Part shown: piece by piece, positions 1 to 6,213 of the stretch
Position numbering within the stretch: position 1 is the first letter of the stretch
How the letters are laid out: every line of letters starts with the position of its first letter
Assembly (NCBI GenBank): GCA_958403385.1
Contig: CATXXC010000025.1
Span: forward strand, 1 to 28,470
Origin: an uncultured Collinsella sp.
Lineage (GTDB): Bacteria > Actinomycetota > Coriobacteriia > Coriobacteriales > Coriobacteriaceae
Length of the DNA: 28,470 bases
Direction: 5' to 3'
The notes under the pieces: generated by a model
Database searches by the model: none
Seen by the model: only the letters and a program-made list of their open reading frames with translations
What the model was told of the DNA's origin: nothing
Position numbers and translations under genes: made by a program

Positions 1-101
1 CCCTCTCTCATGGTACAACGCATACATTATGAGATATGCACATTATCTCGCTAATCAATTTCAATATCCATCATCCAACTAAAGAATACTGACTCACTGG
101 T

Positions 102-362
102 TCAGCGACGATGCGTTTTTACCCTCGCGTTCCCACTCGCCGCGTCGGCGGTCGGAAGGGTCTCCGTCTCGCAATCAGCGACCTTGTAACCGTATCTGTC
201 GAGCCAGGCGGCAAGCACGTCCCAATCGACGCGCTTCCAGTCGCCGCCCGGCGCGTGCTGCATCACGAGGCCTCCGGCGACCATGAGCGCGTGGATATGC
301 CCTCCTTGCAGGCCAGCGATGATCCCGCCGGTGCATACGATGCCAGGTCGCTGTGCCGGCAT
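102..362 (-). other. Unassigned ORF, possible gene remnant
   Basis: An 86-residue minus-strand reading frame with a plausible glycine-rich first half and a Trp-rich middle (GGDWKRVDWDVLAAWLDRYG). No Shine-Dalgarno precedes the ATG at 362, and I do not recognise a family. The overlapping plus-strand and other minus-strand frames are arginine- or proline-rich and look like shadows, so this frame is the best candidate for real or formerly real coding. It could be the C-terminal part of a truncated gene. The rest of 1-457 is AT-richer and I see no further feature there. Confidence 0.2.
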
Positions 363-457
363 GGCGCAAACGTATTGGCCTTTGTGCCCCTTTTGGCAAC
401 TTTAGCATGGCTGTAGGTTAAACCAACCCACAGCCATGAGCACGTTAACGTAGTACT

Positions 458-877
458 ATGCTAATTACACGGATAAGGCAGGGGTATTTTTCTTTGGCGA
501 ATAAATTTGTATTTCATGGCAAGGGGAGTGGCGTTAAGGTTTTCATCGCTATATCAGTTGCCGTGTTCGCATTCTCTGCGCTATTTCTAAAAGTGGAGCG
601 TTGCCAAAAAGATAGCGGAGGTGACTATTCACATTTGTGGTTCGTGAGCGGATTGGTGTTGAACGTTGACAGCTCTGGCGATTTTACCATGTCGGTCGAA
701 AGCGAAGATCCATATAACGACGGGTCTGATCGTCTGACCATTCTGGTTGATTCAGAACATACGCGCTATGTAAGCGATAGCCCCGTGAGCGTTGGGTCTA
801 AAGTCAAGGTAGGCTATTTTCTCGATTCCCGAAAGAAAAATACGATTCGCTGCTCTACTGTGGATGTGTTGGAATAA
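458..877 (+). CDS. Hypothetical single-pass membrane protein
   Basis: The 139-residue product has a basic N-terminus, one hydrophobic helix at about residues 27-46, and a hydrophilic, presumably extracytoplasmic remainder rich in Asp and Ser. I do not recognise a family. The ATG at 458 has no clear Shine-Dalgarno; an in-frame TTG at 494 lies 9 nt behind a CAGGGG and could be the true start, which would still keep the membrane helix. A good rho-independent terminator follows about 35 nt after the stop, which supports a monocistronic gene. GC content is lower than in the housekeeping block to the right, consistent with acquired DNA. Confidence 0.6.
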   Translation: MLITRIRQGYFSLANKFVFHGKGSGVKVFIAISVAVFAFSALFLKVERCQKDSGGDYSHLWFVSGLVLNVDSSGDFTMSVESEDPYNDGSDRLTILVDSEHTRYVSDSPVSVGSKVKVGYFLDSRKKNTIRCSTVDVLE

Positions 878-910
878 TTTTTGAGTAACTATCAGTAAAA
901 AGCTGCGAGC

Positions 911-942
911 AAAGGCCGCTCCACGTGGGGCGGCCTTTTTGG
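911..942 (+). terminator. Rho-independent terminator of the 458-877 gene
   Basis: A 9-bp stem (AAAGGCCGC at 911-919 paired with GCGGCCTTT) with a 10-nt loop runs into a T stretch. It lies 34 nt after the stop codon at 877. Confidence 0.85.
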
Positions 943-1143
943 TGGATAGACGTTGCGGAGGATGATTGATTGACGTTTTTACTCCGCATGGAAATCGAGT
1001 GAGGATTCTGTTCCGCGAGGGGCGTGTTTTGAGGCTCTTGGCGGTACGTAATTCTCGTTCGGCGTCTTGACGGGACAAAACCCTCGGTTGACTTTTTGAA
1101 GCGTCCCTAGAATCAGCTGTTACGATAAAAACGGGGGGGGTAA

Positions 1144-1345
1144 CTCCGCGGACACGGCCTAGCGCGCTGCCATCCAGTGCCGATTCTGCCATACTCGCAA
1201 TTCGGCGAGGATGAGGAGTATGAATTGATCGGGGCTTATAGGACAAAATGTGTGTCCTATAAGCCCCAAGGATGACGATTCCAATACGGATGACGACACC
1301 AAAACCGGCATCGACGGTTCCATGGACGATTCGGATTCCAAATAG
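1144..1345 (+). pseudogene. Decayed ORF with acidic C-terminus
   Basis: Frame 1144-1230 ends in an acidic stretch (FGEDEEYELI). Another frame from 1268 continues acidic (KDDDSNTDDDT and onward) to a TAG at 1343-1345. The two halves are separated by exactly 37 nt, which form a perfect hairpin (1231-1267). Removing those 37 nt puts both halves in one frame, giving a continuous Asp/Glu/Ser-rich tail. Upstream at 1133-1140 there is a run of eight G, beyond which the frame also breaks. I read this as the C-terminal end of a decayed gene of unknown function. Nothing else between 878 and 1360 looks coding. Confidence 0.4.
1231..1267. repeat. 37-bp perfect hairpin inside a decayed ORF
   Basis: The arms at 1231-1245 (GGGGCTTATAGGACA) and 1253-1267 are exact reverse complements over 15 bp, with a 7-nt loop. 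No T run follows on the plus strand and only a short AT-poor context on the minus strand, so it is not a standard terminator. Its length is 1 modulo 3, so it breaks the surrounding acidic reading frame. Confidence 0.8.
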
Positions 1346-1360
1346 GCCCTGTTAGTTGAT

Positions 1361-1798
1361 CTACTTCTTTGCCGGTGTCGTATACGAAACCGCTATACCC
1401 GCGGCAATTGCCATGAGACAGCTCGCGATGAATCCGAACTCATACTTCAAAACGTTTGTTGCGGTCAGGGCGATAATCAACACGGTCGCAATTTGCAGAA
1501 TTATCATTATTGCGAAGAGATTGATTCCTTGTTTGGCCGAAGTCGCTGAGTAAGTTTGGCTTTGTTGATTCAGGTTGTAGCTGACAACAAAAGCGACCAG
1601 TTCGCTTGATACGGGGCCGACTACATAGAAAAAGATTGCGTCAATGAAGCCTATAGTGTTGTAAGTTGTTTCGCCGGAAAAAACAGCGTATAAAGCATAT
1701 CCAAATCTTGGCTGATTCATGTATGAGTACGAAAAGACGAAGAGCGTCAATATTGCTACTACCAGAAGTGCATTCAGGACAAATCGTTTGCTTTTCAT
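1361..1798 (-). CDS. Hypothetical multi-pass membrane protein
   Basis: The 145-residue product has about four hydrophobic segments (roughly residues 8-26, 50-78, 96-118 and 122-140) and a basic C-terminus (TTPAKK). I chose the ATG at 1798 (MKSKRFVLN) because a GGAAGGAG Shine-Dalgarno sits 6 nt upstream; a longer in-frame ATG at 1882 lacks one and would add a charged, non-membrane extension. The family is not recognised. The gene stands alone on the minus strand among accessory small genes. Confidence 0.65.
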   Translation of the reverse strand: MKSKRFVLNALLVVAILTLFVFSYSYMNQPRFGYALYAVFSGETTYNTIGFIDAIFFYVVGPVSSELVAFVVSYNLNQQSQTYSATSAKQGINLFAIMIILQIATVLIIALTATNVLKYEFGFIASCLMAIAAGIAVSYTTPAKK

Positions 1799-1895
1799 CG
1801 ATCGCTCCTTCCGGGTGACTCTTATTTGTAATTCTACAGCATCCATTTGTTTTTCAAAGAATTTGACTGTCCTAAATAACATGCACTTTCGCTGG

Positions 1896-1924
1896 AGGGT
1901 CGCTGTTTGGCGGCCCCCTTTTTT
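1896..1924 (+). terminator. Terminator-like hairpin with T run
   Basis: GGGTCGC pairs with GCGGCCC (one G:T pair) around a short loop, followed by six T on the plus strand. No obvious plus-strand gene ends just before it, so it may insulate the downstream small gene at 2044 or be a relic. Confidence 0.5.
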
Positions 1925-2017
1925 GCACAGGCGCGGTGGGATGGTAATAATCGGGCGGGAGTCAGCCGCTCTGATAGAATCGTCCTTGCTGTCGGCAGCC
2001 CTCGTGCCGGGCAGAGC

Positions 2018-2037
2018 CCTCCATCCGATGGGAGGTG
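2018..2037 (+). promoter_or_regulatory. Hairpin covering the Shine-Dalgarno of the 41-aa gene
   Basis: CCTCCAT at 2018-2024 can pair with ATGGGAGG at 2028-2035 (one bulged G), burying the GGGAGGTG ribosome-binding site that serves the ATG at 2044. Sequestered ribosome-binding sites are common in genes for small toxic membrane peptides. The role here is inferred. Confidence 0.45.
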
Positions 2038-2043
2038 ATGCCC

Positions 2044-2169
2044 ATGACCGATTTCACTGAGCTCGTGAAGCTCCTGACTGCTATGGTCTCGCTCCTCACG
2101 GCCCTTGTCGGCCTTTCCAAGGCACTCAAGCAGGGTTCGAAGCCCAAAAAGAAAGGCCACCGTCGCTAA
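2044..2169 (+). CDS. 41-aa hydrophobic small peptide, toxin/holin-like
   Basis: The product has a short polar start (MTDFTELVKL), a hydrophobic or amphipathic helix at about residues 9-30, and a strongly basic tail (SKPKKKGHRR). A strong GGAGGTG Shine-Dalgarno lies 7 nt upstream of ATG 2044; an in-frame ATG at 2038 overlaps it and is unlikely. This architecture resembles type I toxin-antitoxin peptides and holin-like toxins, but sequence homology is not claimed. Its stop overlaps by 4 nt the stop of the convergent gene at 2166-2321, so their transcripts would pair at their 3' ends. The Shine-Dalgarno can be folded into a hairpin. Confidence 0.6.
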   Translation: MTDFTELVKLLTAMVSLLTALVGLSKALKQGSKPKKKGHRR

Positions 2170-2321
2170 GACGATGACCCAACTTCATTAAGCAACGGCT
2201 CTGCCCAGCTCTCTACAACTTGGGCTGCCGTCGGCACCATTTTACCCTCCTGACGAGGAATTCGTCCATATTTCAAAAACCAAATTGCGTTTGCTATCGA
2301 AGCCTTGATTATCAACTTCAT
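2166..2321 (-). CDS. 51-aa hypothetical protein convergent with 2044-2169
   Basis: The 51-residue frame begins MKLIIKASIANAIWFLKYGR with a mildly hydrophobic N-terminal half and a charged middle (RIPRQEGK). The GGGAGGTG Shine-Dalgarno 5 nt before ATG 2321 is close to optimal and is the main reason to accept the gene. The 3' ends of this gene and the small peptide gene overlap by 4 nt. A 38-bp perfect palindrome begins 9 nt upstream of the start codon and could be its operator. The function is unknown. Confidence 0.55.
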   Translation of the reverse strand: MKLIIKASIANAIWFLKYGRIPRQEGKMVPTAAQVVESWAEPLLNEVGSSS

Positions 2322-2330
2322 CCGAACACC

Positions 2331-2368
2331 TCCCACATTCATCCGCACATGTGCGGATGAATGTGGGA
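2331..2368. repeat. 38-bp perfect palindrome
   Basis: The sequence reads the same on both strands from 2331 to 2368, with its centre between 2349 and 2350 and no spacer (core ATCCGCACATGTGCGGAT). It sits between the start of the small minus-strand gene (2321) and the first codons of the IS30-type remnant. It could be a dimer-binding operator, an insertion target or a by-product of inverted duplication. Confidence 0.9.
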
Positions 2369-2757
2369 ACCCGATACCCTGAGGGCCGGACCGGCCGACC
2401 CCGGGAGATCGGAGGACGGCCGGTCCGGAAAGAGGAAGAAGGGTTCCGCGGAGGCGGCCCCGAGGGCCTACGGCAGGCTCACCAGGCACGAGCGGGACAC
2501 GGTCCAGAGGATGCTGGAGCGCAGGGCCTCGTGCGGGGAGATCGCCAGGGAGCTGGGCAGGTCGCCCTCGGCGGTGAGCGCCGAGGTGGCGTCGCACAGG
2601 TTCGTGACGGCGCCGAAGTCCAGGCGCGGCGAGCGCGTCGACGGCTCGGCCGACCTGTCGGCGGCCTGCCCGCGCCTGGCGGCGTGGCCGCGCTGCTGCA
2701 ACGGGTGCGGCCGGTACCGTGCGATCGGCTGCAAGCGCCGCCCGCACGTATTCTGTG
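2361..2757 (+). pseudogene. Truncated IS30-family transposase, N-terminal part
   Basis: The reading frame carries the N-terminal helix-turn-helix typical of IS30 transposases (LTRHERDTVQ, then a helix with CGEIARELGRSPSAVSAEV) and then a cysteine cluster (CCNGCGRYRAIGCKRR). After the residues HVFC, at about 2757, the frame passes into the unrelated IS21 end, so the DDE catalytic domain is absent and the protein cannot transpose. A 12-bp inverted repeat (2386-2397 with 2417-2428) lies near its beginning. High GC and heavy Arg/Gly content match the neighbouring istB. IS30 assignment rests on motif style, not on a search. Confidence 0.65.
2386..2428. repeat. 12-bp inverted repeat near the IS30 remnant start
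   Basis: CCGGACCGGCCG at 2386-2397 is the exact reverse complement of 2417-2428, with a 19-nt spacer. It may be a subterminal hairpin of the insertion sequence. Confidence 0.6.
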
Positions 2758-2838
2758 TTTCGTCAAGAGGATTTGAGCAAAAAGAGCATCGGAAATTGAG
2801 CAGTCGCAGCATCGGAAGCGCGCACGCTTTTTGAGCGG

Positions 2839-3582
2839 CTAGCCCTCCTGCATGAGGGCATGGCGGACGCGGTAGGACTCGCCGCGGAACTGGACGAGCC
2901 TCCCGTGGTGGACGATGCGGTCGATCACGGCGGCGGCCATCTGGTCGTCCCCGAACACCGACCCCCACCTGCTGAACTCCAGGTTCGTGGTGATTACCAC
3001 CGACTGCCTCTCGTATGCGTCGGCGAAGACCTGGAAGAGCAGCCTCGCCCCGTCCGCGTCGAGCGGGAGAAACCCGAGCTCGTCGATGACGAGCAGGCGG
3101 GCCTTGCCGATGAGCGCGGCCTCCCGGTCGAGCCTCCCGTCGTCGCGGGCGCGCCTCAGGCGCATCACGAGCGAGGACGCCGTGAAGAAGCGCGCCTCGA
3201 GCCTCCTCTCGCACGCCAGCGCGCAGAGGGCCGACGCCATGTGCGTCTTGCCGGTGCCGACGTCGCCCATGAGCACGAGGTCCTCCCTGCGCTCGACGAA
3301 GTCGAGCGCGAGCAGCGACTCGCGCCCCATGCCCTCCGGCCACGACACGGCCGACCAGTCGTAGCCGTCGAAGGTCTTGGGCGCCGGCAGCGCGCAGCGC
3401 CTGAGCAGCGTCGCGCGCTTCGAGGCCTCGCGGCTGGACCTCTCCGCCTCGAGGTAGCCCGCCAGGTACTCCACCTGCTTCGGGGTGCCGAGCCTCGACC
3501 ACTCCTCCAGGACGGCGGTGGTGAGCGAGCACGACCGCCCGGCCTCCACGACCCTGCGGGCCAGCTCCTCGCTAGCTGCCAT
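2839..3582 (-). CDS. istB: IS21-family transposition helper ATPase IstB
   Basis: The 247-residue AAA+ ATPase helps the IstA transposase select and engage target DNA. Walker A GDVGTGKT is at 106-113, Walker B LLVIDE at 163-168 and a sensor motif VITTN at 196-200. The length matches IstB proteins (about 240-260). The start ATG 3582 overlaps the stop of the istA remnant by 11 nt, the usual translational coupling. Without a complete IstA in cis it is unlikely to drive transposition, though it could act with an IstA encoded elsewhere. High GC and Arg-rich codon use match the adjoining IS30 fragment. Confidence 0.93.
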   Translation of the reverse strand: MAASEELARRVVEAGRSCSLTTAVLEEWSRLGTPKQVEYLAGYLEAERSSREASKRATLLRRCALPAPKTFDGYDWSAVSWPEGMGRESLLALDFVERREDLVLMGDVGTGKTHMASALCALACERRLEARFFTASSLVMRLRRARDDGRLDREAALIGKARLLVIDELGFLPLDADGARLLFQVFADAYERQSVVITTNLEFSRWGSVFGDDQMAAAVIDRIVHHGRLVQFRGESYRVRHALMQEG

Positions 3583-3690
3583 CGGCGACCGCCCCCTTCA
3601 GGAACCCGTCGTAGACCGACAGGTCGGCCCCGCCGGCCCCGCCGAGAGGGCGCGCGCAGAGAGGGGCGATGCCCCGCTGGCCTAGCCTAA
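3572..3690 (-). pseudogene. istA: IstA transposase, C-terminal remnant
   Basis: About 35 residues in frame end with LSVYDGFLKGAVADGS at a TAG (3572-3574) that overlaps the istB start, the expected position for the end of istA. The tail is preceded by RPLGGAGGAD. Upstream of about 3690 the frame turns into sequence with no transposase character, so the catalytic DDE region has been lost by deletion. The assignment depends on position relative to istB more than on motif strength. Confidence 0.5.
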
Positions 3691-3817
3691 GGGCGAAAAC
3701 GGAATAGACGGACCGACCGTACGGCTGAGTCTGGGAAGAGGTGCCGGGCGGCGGGCGGAGCATGGCCACCGGACCCATCGAAACACATCTCCACCGTTCC
3801 TTCAACTGGGAAAACGA

Positions 3818-3850
3818 CGCCCCCGTGGCCTGAATGGGGCCTCGGGGGCG
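3818..3850. repeat. GC-rich hairpin at the right side of the IS21 remnant
   Basis: CGCCCCCG at 3818-3825 pairs with CGGGGGCG at 3843-3850, with an inner GGCC/GGCC pairing. No T run follows on either side. It may be a transcription-blocking hairpin at the element end. Confidence 0.55.
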
Positions 3851-3897
3851 TTCGGCTAACTGCGGGAACGGCCTATCCGCTCAATGTGTTCGGCTAA
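3850..3897. repeat. Two copies of GTTCGGCTAA (IS21-type terminal repeats)
   Basis: Identical 10-mers at 3850-3859 and 3888-3897 in the same orientation, 38 bp apart. Repeated subterminal motifs that bind IstA are typical of IS21 ends. Confidence 0.5.
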
Positions 3898-3968
3898 GAT
3901 CGGAAATCAACCATATTATGGGCACAGTCGGCAATTGGGTTGGATAGCCTCGCACCGGAGGAATCAAC

Positions 3969-4370
3969 ATGAGTACAAGTAGCTACAAACCGCAAAAAGG
4001 CCGTGGCCTCCCGTGGCCTTTAGACACGGACGCTCCATCGATTGCCGACCAGGCCGAGACGCCTAGCGAGATGGAGTCGGCGCTTGACGTTCGGCAGGAT
4101 GAGATTGCGAAGAGCGAGATCCTGAGTGGAATCAACAGGCCATCCTACGACTCATTATTTGCGGTCGCGAAGAATCGCGTCCAGCTTGCGATTCTGATCA
4201 TGATTTGCTCCTTCCAGACGTCCAAAGGGCCTAATAGGAAGGATGCCAACGGAAAAGAACTTACAAAAGGTCTTTTCATGCGTCAGGACAAGCTCGAAAA
4301 AAAGTCTGTTCGACTCAACCGACTGTATCGAAAGCTCTGGGCGAGCTGGCTCATCGAGGCATCATCTTGA
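3969..4370 (+). CDS. Hypothetical protein with winged-helix-like end in the -1 frame
   Basis: An AGGAGGAATC-like ribosome-binding site (CCGGAGGAATCAAC) precedes ATG 3969. The 133-residue zero-frame product has a polar N-terminus, a charged middle (RQDEIAKSEIL) and a hydrophobic helix (VQLAILIMICSF). Around 4298 the zero frame loses quality (RLNRLYRKLWASWLIEASS), whereas the -1 frame continues smoothly from the same point with a helix-turn-helix/wing-like stretch (TQPTVSKALGELAHRGIILK, then DGVWFIV). The shift point is a perfect A AAA AAG heptamer read as A-AAA-AAG in the zero frame. Either this is programmed frameshifting or a one-base loss in the A tract. The DNA-binding role is inferred from the motif only. 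The -1 frame seems to lose coding character beyond about 4420, so the gene may be truncated. Confidence 0.5.
   Translation: MSTSSYKPQKGRGLPWPLDTDAPSIADQAETPSEMESALDVRQDEIAKSEILSGINRPSYDSLFAVAKNRVQLAILIMICSFQTSKGPNRKDANGKELTKGLFMRQDKLEKKSVRLNRLYRKLWASWLIEASS
4298..4304 (+). other. A AAA AAG slippery heptamer
   Basis: The heptamer lies in the zero frame of the gene starting at 3969 (codons GAA AAA AAG). Slipping back one base gives AAA AAA GTC and enters the frame encoding the helix-turn-helix-like segment. A small hairpin (AGCTC/GAGCT around 4330-4345) follows about 25 nt downstream, which is further than the usual 5-9 nt. Confidence 0.4.
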
Positions 4371-4399
4371 AGACCGATGGGGTGTGGTTCATCGTTTGG

Positions 4400-4898
4400 G
4401 CTCAGCTCGATATTCAAGCGCGTGAGGCCGGATGGGATCCGCGCGCGGACGCGGGCGGCGAGGTCGGACGTGAAAGCCGGACCGCAGAGGTATCGAGCGC
4501 ACGCGGCCAGGGCCTCGAGGGCGCCTGGCGGGTAGGGAGATTTGAGCATGAGGCAGGACAACGCGCAGGCCCGCGAAAGGTTCACGAGCTCCCCCGCGAC
4601 GCGGCTGGACCCTCGGCTGCCCCTCGTAAAGGATGCAGAAGACACGGTCGAGGTCCGACGGTTCGACCAGGCTGTACCGGCAGTCCGCGTACAGTGCGCA
4701 GCCCCTCCCGCGCGGGTCGCCGTCTGAGTCCTCATCCGGCTCATGATAGCGCACCTCGACCCAAAGGCCCTCCAACACGTCGTCGAACCCGAAATCGAGC
4801 TCCGCCTGGACGCTCTCGCCGAGCGCATCGCCCTGGGCGAGTTCCGGCACCTTCGTCACACGGCCGTCCAGCCACTCAATCTCTGTCATCGCGCGCAT
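4400..4898 (-). pseudogene. Frameshifted hypothetical gene
   Basis: ATG 4898 is preceded by GGAAGGGG at 8 nt. The first frame is convincing and acidic (MRAMTEIEWLDGRV, later LWVEVRYHEPDEDSDGD and DLDRVFCILYEG) down to about 4635, then becomes Arg/Pro-rich out-of-frame sequence. From the same point a second frame is convincing (SRVAGELVNLSRACALSCLM, later LEALAACARYLCGPAFTSDL) down to about 4400, where it collides with the end of the plus-strand gene. A single frameshift near 4610-4640 (GAGGGGCAGCCGAGG) would explain this. I do not recognise the family. The 3' boundary is uncertain because the opposite strand is also a candidate there. Confidence 0.45.
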
Positions 4899-5398
4899 GG
4901 TCAAAGCCCCTTCCGACACGGGATTGTCAGCTCAACCCGACCCTTACCCATACGGACGAACATAACTCGCCAGGGGAAGCCCCTGAAGGCCGTGGGCCAC
5001 AACATGAGGCCGAATCCGCCCCCGGCTGGACAGGCCAACAACGAAGGAGCACACGGAACCGGCGCGGCGTTACAACCGTCCAGGCAAGCGTGTCACTTGG
5101 CCAAGTCATGATGCCGACAAACCCGGAAATGCTCCAACGGAGCGCCGAACGAGGGTAACAATATAAAGCCGTGCAACACGCGTTGGACGACCAGAACAAC
5201 CCAAACAAAGGCCTGTCGGTCCCACCTTCAAGCCCAATAGCAAAATGTGCATCAGCGGATTTGCAGCGATACAAGTCTCAACCGTCACCATCACACCGCA
5301 GCGCGCCTAGTCCCACTCATCCTACTGCAAATGTCCCAGAACGAGAAAACGACCAGCTTAACATGCCACCCTTTATATCCGCACGCGCGTAATTCAAC
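4899..5398. other. 500-bp stretch without a recognisable gene
   Basis: The open frames here are shadows or low-quality sequence. Base composition drops in GC from left to right. I see no clear terminator, RNA or repeat. Confidence 0.4.
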
Positions 5399-6025
5399 TC
5401 ATAAGGACCGGCTATCCCTTACCTGTGACACAATCTCAAACGCACAGAACAGAATCATCAGTCCAATCATCGCATAAGAGGCAGCCGAACCTTCAAGCAC
5501 TATTCCACAAAGAACAATCTCCGCGCCGCCAATAAGAACTGTTATCAGGCGCTCCGCCTTTTTGCTCTCGCCGCTCGCATAAAAAGGCGGCAAAGCGCAC
5601 AAGATCACATATAGCCCGGGAAGGGAATACAGGATCGATAGTCCAAGCCCCCCATCAACCGCAGTGTTTTGCGTAAGAATCAACTGAACCCAAACGGCAA
5701 TTATCACTGAGCAGGTTGTCGATAAAAGAAGGCTAGAAATATAGCACGCAACAAAGTCCCGTCGCATTCGAACAGAGAAATCCGCAAACTCTCTTCGCCG
5801 CGTGGAAACAATAAGGTACACAGAAATTGCAATAGAACCAATCAGAGAAAACAGCGGAACAACCAGCAATTCAAGCTTATTACCCCATCGATCAACCACA
5901 CCCCCACTCCAATGAGCGGGAATTGTATCAGGGAGGACTGACCAAGCCGCCCATAGAATCAGAAATGGAAGAATAGAGAGGATGAAAGATGATAACACTG
6001 CAGTAATTTTTTTTGAGGCTCTCAT
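5399..6025 (-). CDS. DUF1648-domain membrane protein
   Basis: The 208-residue product has a cytoplasmic basic start (MRASKK), a first membrane helix at about 8-28, then the DUF1648 signature of a proline/tryptophan loop (LPDTIPAHWSGGVVDRWGNK) and four further hydrophobic segments. DUF1648 is found in SdpI-type immunity proteins and regulators of cell-envelope or sporulation-delay toxins, but many members have no known role. I prefer ATG 6025, which follows AAGGAG at 11 nt; an in-frame ATG at 6052 with GGAG at 4-5 nt would add nine residues. The gene is divergent from the first prepilin gene and shares its upstream region. Confidence 0.7.
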   Translation of the reverse strand: MRASKKITAVLSSFILSILPFLILWAAWSVLPDTIPAHWSGGVVDRWGNKLELLVVPLFSLIGSIAISVYLIVSTRRREFADFSVRMRRDFVACYISSLLLSTTCSVIIAVWVQLILTQNTAVDGGLGLSILYSLPGLYVILCALPPFYASGESKKAERLITVLIGGAEIVLCGIVLEGSAASYAMIGLMILFCAFEIVSQVRDSRSL

Positions 6026-6126
6026 CGATTCCGCATCTCCTTGCGCGCCCACATTCCACTCCGCCTTAAATCAAGTATACGTTTTGGAACGGGATGTCAC
6101 TCCGAACGCCTTACCCTCTTAGTGTG

Positions 6127-6143
6127 AATGCCGCTGCGGCATT
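6127..6143. repeat. Palindrome upstream of prepilin gene 1
   Basis: AATGCCGC and GCGGCATT flank a single T. It ends 70 nt before ATG 6214. Equivalent TGCCGC/GCGGCA dyads precede the other two prepilin genes at nearly the same distance, followed by TATCCT or TACGCT at 39-42 nt before the ATG (6170-6175 here), which could be a -10 element. Confidence 0.6.
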
Positions 6144-6213
6144 GTTGACTCATCCTTAGTAATCGCGTCTATCCTCTGCAGCATCAGCCAAAGCAATCCG
6201 AGAGGAGCCGCAC

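Larger units (their letters stand above)
2758..3900 (-). mobile_element. IS21-family remnant with istA deleted
   Basis: The segment has a complete istB (2839-3582), only the last codons of istA (up to about 3690), and repeated motifs at both edges. At the left, ATCGGAA occurs twice about 25 bp apart near 2790-2815. At the right, GTTCGGCTAA occurs at 3850-3859 and 3888-3897. IS21 elements have multiple terminal repeats and an istA-istB overlap, both consistent here. A full element should be more than 2 kb; this one is about 1.1 kb. Exact ends are uncertain because I could not match the two edges as a clean inverted pair. Confidence 0.6.

Noticed and set aside
752..1246. 164-residue minus-strand frame overlapping the 458-877 gene
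   Set aside because: No Shine-Dalgarno, overlaps a better gene and its terminator, and reads like noise rich in Arg, Ser and Pro.
2860..3690. Plus-strand open frame opposite istB
   Set aside because: The minus strand encodes a complete IstB with Walker motifs; the plus frame is Arg/Pro/Glu-rich without motifs.
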